Shown: positions 61,114-64,000 of the stretch, one piece after another | Layout of the letters: every line of letters starts with the position of its first letter | Position numbering within the stretch: position 1 is the first letter of the stretch | Source of the DNA: Paenibacillus_AM sp052180255 | GTDB taxonomy: Bacteria > Bacillota > Bacilli > Paenibacillales > NBRC-103111 | Direction: 5' to 3' | Length of the DNA: 64,000 nucleotides | Assembly: GCF_052180255.1 (NCBI RefSeq) | Contig: NZ_CP197466.1 | Coordinates: 124,001 to 188,000, forward strand | The notes under the pieces: model-generated | What the model was told of the DNA's origin: nothing | The model's database searches: none | The model's input: the letters and a program-made list of their open reading frames with translations, nothing else | Translations under genes and position numbers: made by a program

Positions 61114-62133
61114 ATGTCGTTTAAGAAGATGGTAATTCTGAGCACAGTTTTGGCGTTAACTATGGTGAGCCCCACGTTTGTAACTGCTGCAGAAGGGGAA
61201 AGCGCAAAATTCAAGGACGTTTCTAAAGATTACTGGGGTGCAACCAATATTGAATGGGCGAGTGATCAAGGAATCATTTATGGTTATCCAGACGGAACAT
61301 TTAAGCCGGATGAACCGGTTACTCAGACTGAATTTGTTGCAATGCTGGTTCGAGCTTATGTGAACAAAGACCAACTTCCTAAGAACGAGGGTTACTGGGG
61401 GGCCCCCTATTATCAATATGCGTTTGATATGGGGTGGGGTGGAAGTATTATCAATCCTCCCGGGGGTGATTATCGCACCGGTAAGAATTATGATGTCATT
61501 GAGACACGAGGCTATGTCGCAAAGGTAATTACTAATGTTAGTGGTCGGAATTATAATTTTGAAGGTTCCATCCAGTACTTATTAGATAGTGGTTTATCAA
61601 AAGGGAAGACAGCTCCTACGGTTGAGGGATACGGTTCTAGAGATCCGTTAACAAGAGCAGAATCGGTAACTTTCATCAAAAAAGTAAAAGAAAAATTAGA
61701 CTTACTATACCCATCGCCCTTTTATGAAAGGACCTATGACCAGGCAACTTTGAAGTTGACCCCTTTTGAAGTGTTTCCTTTGGAAATGACCGTGCCATCA
61801 TCGGAGGATCGATTTAGTAAGTTAGTCCTTACAAAACCTACCACAGGGTATTTCAAGACTGCAGAAGCAAGCTACAAAGTGGAGGGAACGGTATCTCCGG
61901 CTATAGGATCAAGTCTTAGGATAATGTTAGAAAAGTGGGATAAAGGGTTTTTCAAGCCGGTAACTACTGTCAGTGCCAAGATACAGCAAGAAAAAATCAC
62001 CGAAACATTAAATTTGCCGGAGGTAGGAGTGTATCGCGTAAAGGTTTATTCAGACAATGAACATAAGGATGGTTCCAAGATAGATGGTGGGATAATGTTA
62101 ACTCAGTTCTATGTGGAGTATAAGGCGAAATAA
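61114..62133 (+). CDS. S-layer-homology (SLH) domain exported protein
   Basis: 339 residues. A signal peptide (about 1-25, ending TAAEG) precedes one canonical SLH repeat (FKDVSKDYWGATNIEWASDQ, GIIYGYPDGTFKPDEPVTQTEF; residues about 32-85). Two diverged repeats follow to about 195. The C-terminal 130 residues are a beta-rich domain of unknown type (RIMLEKWDKGFFKPVTTVSAKI, YRVKVYSDNEHKDGSKIDGG). SLH domains hold proteins to pyruvylated wall polymers. GGAGGG precedes the ATG. Confidence 0.9.
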   Translation: MSFKKMVILSTVLALTMVSPTFVTAAEGESAKFKDVSKDYWGATNIEWASDQGIIYGYPDGTFKPDEPVTQTEFVAMLVRAYVNKDQLPKNEGYWGAPYYQYAFDMGWGGSIINPPGGDYRTGKNYDVIETRGYVAKVITNVSGRNYNFEGSIQYLLDSGLSKGKTAPTVEGYGSRDPLTRAESVTFIKKVKEKLDLLYPSPFYERTYDQATLKLTPFEVFPLEMTVPSSEDRFSKLVLTKPTTGYFKTAEASYKVEGTVSPAIGSSLRIMLEKWDKGFFKPVTTVSAKIQQEKITETLNLPEVGVYRVKVYSDNEHKDGSKIDGGIMLTQFYVEYKAK

Positions 62134-62147
62134 CTAATCTTTATTCC

Positions 62148-62375
62148 ATTGGAATCGAGCACGAAGGTTTCATCACAAACCCAGGAGACTTCACAGCAAC
62201 TATGTATCGACAATCCGCAAATTTAGCTGGTCTTCTAGCATTTAGTTTTCAAATCCCTGTTGATCGCCAACATATCAAAGGACATAGTGAAATGCCTGGA
62301 AACGATCATACTGATCCAGGACCAAACTGGGATTGGGTTGGCTATATGCGATTAGTAAAATCTTACCATAATTAA
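62148..62375 (+). pseudogene. C-terminal fragment of an N-acetylmuramoyl-L-alanine amidase (Amidase_2)
   Basis: Uninterrupted frame of 75 codons without a start, reading IGIEHEGFITNPGDFTATMY, then QHIKGHSEMPGNDHTDPGPN and WDWVGYMRLVKSYHN to TAA 62375. GHSEMP and HTDPGP are the amidase-2 zinc and catalytic region. The N-terminal half is missing; the SLH gene ends 15 bases upstream, so a deletion or fusion event removed it. Confidence 0.8.
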
Positions 62376-62416
62376 TGGGAAAACATGGGTTCATTAAGAT
62401 GATTCATATTATTTGG

Positions 62417-62456
62417 AGGGGTAGCTATGATATTGCTACTCCTTTATGATTTTTTC
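62417..62456 (+). terminator. Terminator of the lost amidase gene
   Basis: AGGGGTAGC (62417-62425) / GCTACTCCT (62435-62443), one wobble pair, T-run at 62450-62455. It still sits behind the amidase fragment. Confidence 0.65.
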
Positions 62457-62477
62457 TGATAAGGAACAATTAAATAA

Positions 62478-62861
62478 GCCTCGCAAGCTTCAATTGGACT
62501 AGGAGAAGGTTTGGTGGCAGCTAAATATGAGCTGACGATGCTGCTAGAGCAGTAAGAAATGTTTAGTCGTTAGATTCAATACATCATGACACAGGTAAAA
62601 CAGTTACTCGAGAAAATTCCAGGGACAGAAGAAATATTAAGCGGCCCATGAGTAGCTACTGTAACGTTAGTAGTTGGCAACTGACAGGATTATGATCATG
62701 TACATCAAATCAAACGGCCTGCAGGTTTTAACTTCAAAGCGAATAGCTCTGGTAAGAAGAAAGGCAAGTCAATGATCACAAAACGCGAACGATCACGGCT
62801 TCGAACCTTGTTGCTCCGAGCCGTCATGCCAATGGTTGCTAAAAATGCATTTAGGTACTAA
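62478..62861 (+). pseudogene. Decayed IS110-family transposase (Transposase_20 region)
   Basis: One frame with four internal stops reads SQASIGLGEGLVAAKYELTM...LLEQ, MTQVKQLLEKIPGTEEILSG, then RPAGFNFKANSSGKKKGKSM and ITKRERSRLRTLLLRAVMPM, VAKNAF. This is the helical linker plus C-terminal IS110 domain (typical: IPG...AGLN...NSSGK...KRGR..LR). The N-terminal DEDD catalytic part is not seen nearby. The element is dead. Confidence 0.82.
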
Positions 62862-63273
62862 GCGGATTCGTTACAATAAAACAGTTGTGTTAGGACCCGA
62901 GCGTCAGTCGTAGCTACAGATGGCAGCTTAAAATAAGACCAAATTAACTAATTACTCAATAAGAGCTTAGAAAGTAACAAAGACAATAGAAGCACGGATC
63001 AGTCGCAGAATTAATACCGTAAGGGCAACGACCCAGTAAAGGAGCAAGAAGCGACGTCCACTCCCTGAGTGGTAGAACGAAGGAATGTAAAAGGCATTGA
63101 CCTAGTGTGACATGGGAGTGCAGACCGCAGGGGAATGATGTGGATAACCAAGGTGCGATCATATTATGAACGTATCCATAGATTGTAGAAGAGGTTCCCT
63201 TTATTCTCGTCTACGCTGTTCTTAAAAAATTATGTCATCACAACATTATATCTCTATCTCTTAAGAAAGTGGA
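62862..63273. other. Non-coding, decayed region
   Basis: About 410 bases with no credible gene on either strand. It may include the old right flank of the IS110 element. The one long open frame on the minus strand (62956-63162) has no ribosome site or sensible protein pattern. Confidence 0.5.
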
Positions 63274-63288
63274 TTGGGAGTGGATTGT

Positions 63289-63762
63289 ATGAAGAAAAGA
63301 GCTTTTTTAGTTTTGATAACAACACTTGCCTTCATCTCATTACTAGGATGTTCAGACAAAAAGGAGATCCAGATTAATGATTTATCATTTGGTGGTATTT
63401 CACTAGGTTACTTAGACAAACAAATTGCTGACGTCTTGCGGGAACCAACCTCAATTCAAAATATTGTTGCCCTTAAAAAATTGTCTTATGAAGAGTCAAA
63501 AGCAGAATGGGCGATTTTCAGTTTAAAAGACAATAAGCTCATTACTGCTGAATGGTTTCCTCGTTATGCACCAAAAGAAAAAATTCCATTGACATATGAT
63601 CAAATTGATTTCTCACAAGAATATAAAACAGAACAATTTAGTTGCTATCATACTACCACTTGTAATAAATACATTTTTACAAAGGGGACTTCTGTATTAG
63701 AAATCCTTATGGATTGGGAAAACAAATACATTGATCGTGCAACACTAAAAATTTCGAAATAA
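63289..63762 (+). CDS. Small lipoprotein of unknown function
   Basis: About 157 residues from ATG 63289, eight bases behind GGGAG (an in-frame ATG at 63274 is less likely). A lipoprotein signal (KKRAFLVLITTLAFISLLGC) has Cys20 as the lipid site. The mature part (FGGISLGYLDKQIADVLREP) is reminiscent of small BamE/SmpA-like or YjgB-like folds, but I do not recognise a family. It was probably brought in or left isolated among decayed DNA. Confidence 0.75.
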   Translation: MKKRAFLVLITTLAFISLLGCSDKKEIQINDLSFGGISLGYLDKQIADVLREPTSIQNIVALKKLSYEESKAEWAIFSLKDNKLITAEWFPRYAPKEKIPLTYDQIDFSQEYKTEQFSCYHTTTCNKYIFTKGTSVLEILMDWENKYIDRATLKISK

Positions 63763-63844
63763 AATCATTTTTTCCAAAATAAAGCTAGTGAATGTATGAC
63801 CACTTATGTGTGCTTATAAGAATGTGTTCAAAAAGTTGAACGGA

Positions 63845-63989
63845 GGAGAAAAGATGCACTGAAGGATATTCTTACGATGTAACATTTTCCTTCGGAAAAG
63901 TTTTGTCGTCTTTGAAAGAGTGAAATCCCCACATTAACCTAATCAAAATTTCACGATTTCAACAGCGACCGGAAGTGCTTCTTTTCTCC
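63845..63989 (+). repeat. Structured intergenic repeat, copy 2
   Basis: Terminal arms 63845-63860 / 63974-63989 pair over 16 bases with one mismatch. The core (about 63910-63975) matches copy 1 but for one base. The left arm region between stem and core is longer and different here, with its own hairpin TTTTCC-TTC-GGAAAA at about 63885-63899. It lies behind the lipoprotein gene at the window end. Confidence 0.85.
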
Positions 63990-64000
63990 ACAGTAATTTT

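Noticed and set aside
62956..63162. 68-residue open frame on the minus strand
   Set aside because: No ribosome site, odd Leu/Cys/Ser-rich composition, and it lies in decayed DNA.
1..64000. CRISPR arrays, tRNA and rRNA genes
   Set aside because: No evenly spaced short repeats with unique spacers and no cloverleaf or rRNA-like segments were noticed by eye; a tRNAscan-SE or CRISPR search was not possible here.

Overview
The window comes from a low-to-mid GC, motile, transformable Gram-positive bacterium, most likely Paenibacillus or a close relative. The reasons are strong AGGAGG-type ribosome binding sites, frequent TTG/GTG starts, sigma-D-type flagellar promoters, an S-layer-homology protein, copper-amine-oxidase-type wall domains, and a gene order (degSU - comF - yvyF/flgM/flgN/flgK/flgL/yviE/fliW/csrA/hag - flaG/fliD/fliS/fliT - hpf - secA - prfB) that matches the Bacillus subtilis macro-locus. 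The species assignment is inference; no rRNA or tRNA gene was seen.

Layout. 1-5.8 kb: a 42-bp-repeat coiled-coil gene, a reverse-strand MBOAT/SGNH O-acetylation pair, and a secreted phosphodiester glycosidase-type protein. 5.8-11.7 kb: DegS/DegU and the competence genes comFA and comFC (comFB is absent; comFC appears to use an ATT start). 11.7-20.4 kb: late flagellar genes with sigma-D promoters and the FliW-CsrA-flagellin control circuit, including a CsrA hairpin in the hag leader.

20.5-32.4 kb: a visibly AT-rich flagellin-modification island inserted between fliT and hpf. It carries a Maf-type glycosyltransferase, pseudaminic-acid genes (pseB, CMP-sugar synthetase, pseG, pseI, pseC), a formyltransferase where an acetyltransferase (PseH) would be expected, an extra sugar epimerase/dehydratase, the flagellin lysine methylase fliB and a DUF2920-like hydrolase. 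The set suggests a flagellum decorated with an N-formylated pseudaminic acid.

32.4-38 kb: a cluster of six DnaA-box-like sites ahead of hpf, then secA, prfB (with the programmed +1 frameshift) and a YitT protein. 38-46.7 kb: a complete argCJBDFGH arginine operon behind a leader with two ArgR-box-like sites. 46.8-59.4 kb: mixed housekeeping and accessory genes, including a giant TPM/coiled-coil membrane protein, an NADH oxidase behind three redox-operator-like palindromes, and a TetR gene flanked by a 30-bp inverted duplication that looks like a shared operator. 59.6-64 kb: secreted and S-layer proteins plus decayed DNA (an amidase fragment and an IS110-family transposase remnant).

The most unusual element is a roughly 115-145 bp intergenic repeat present twice (40782-40896 and 63845-63989). 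Its core is almost invariant, while its terminal 16-bp stem differs at four base pairs that all change in a compensatory way, which is strong evidence that the folded RNA or DNA is what is conserved.
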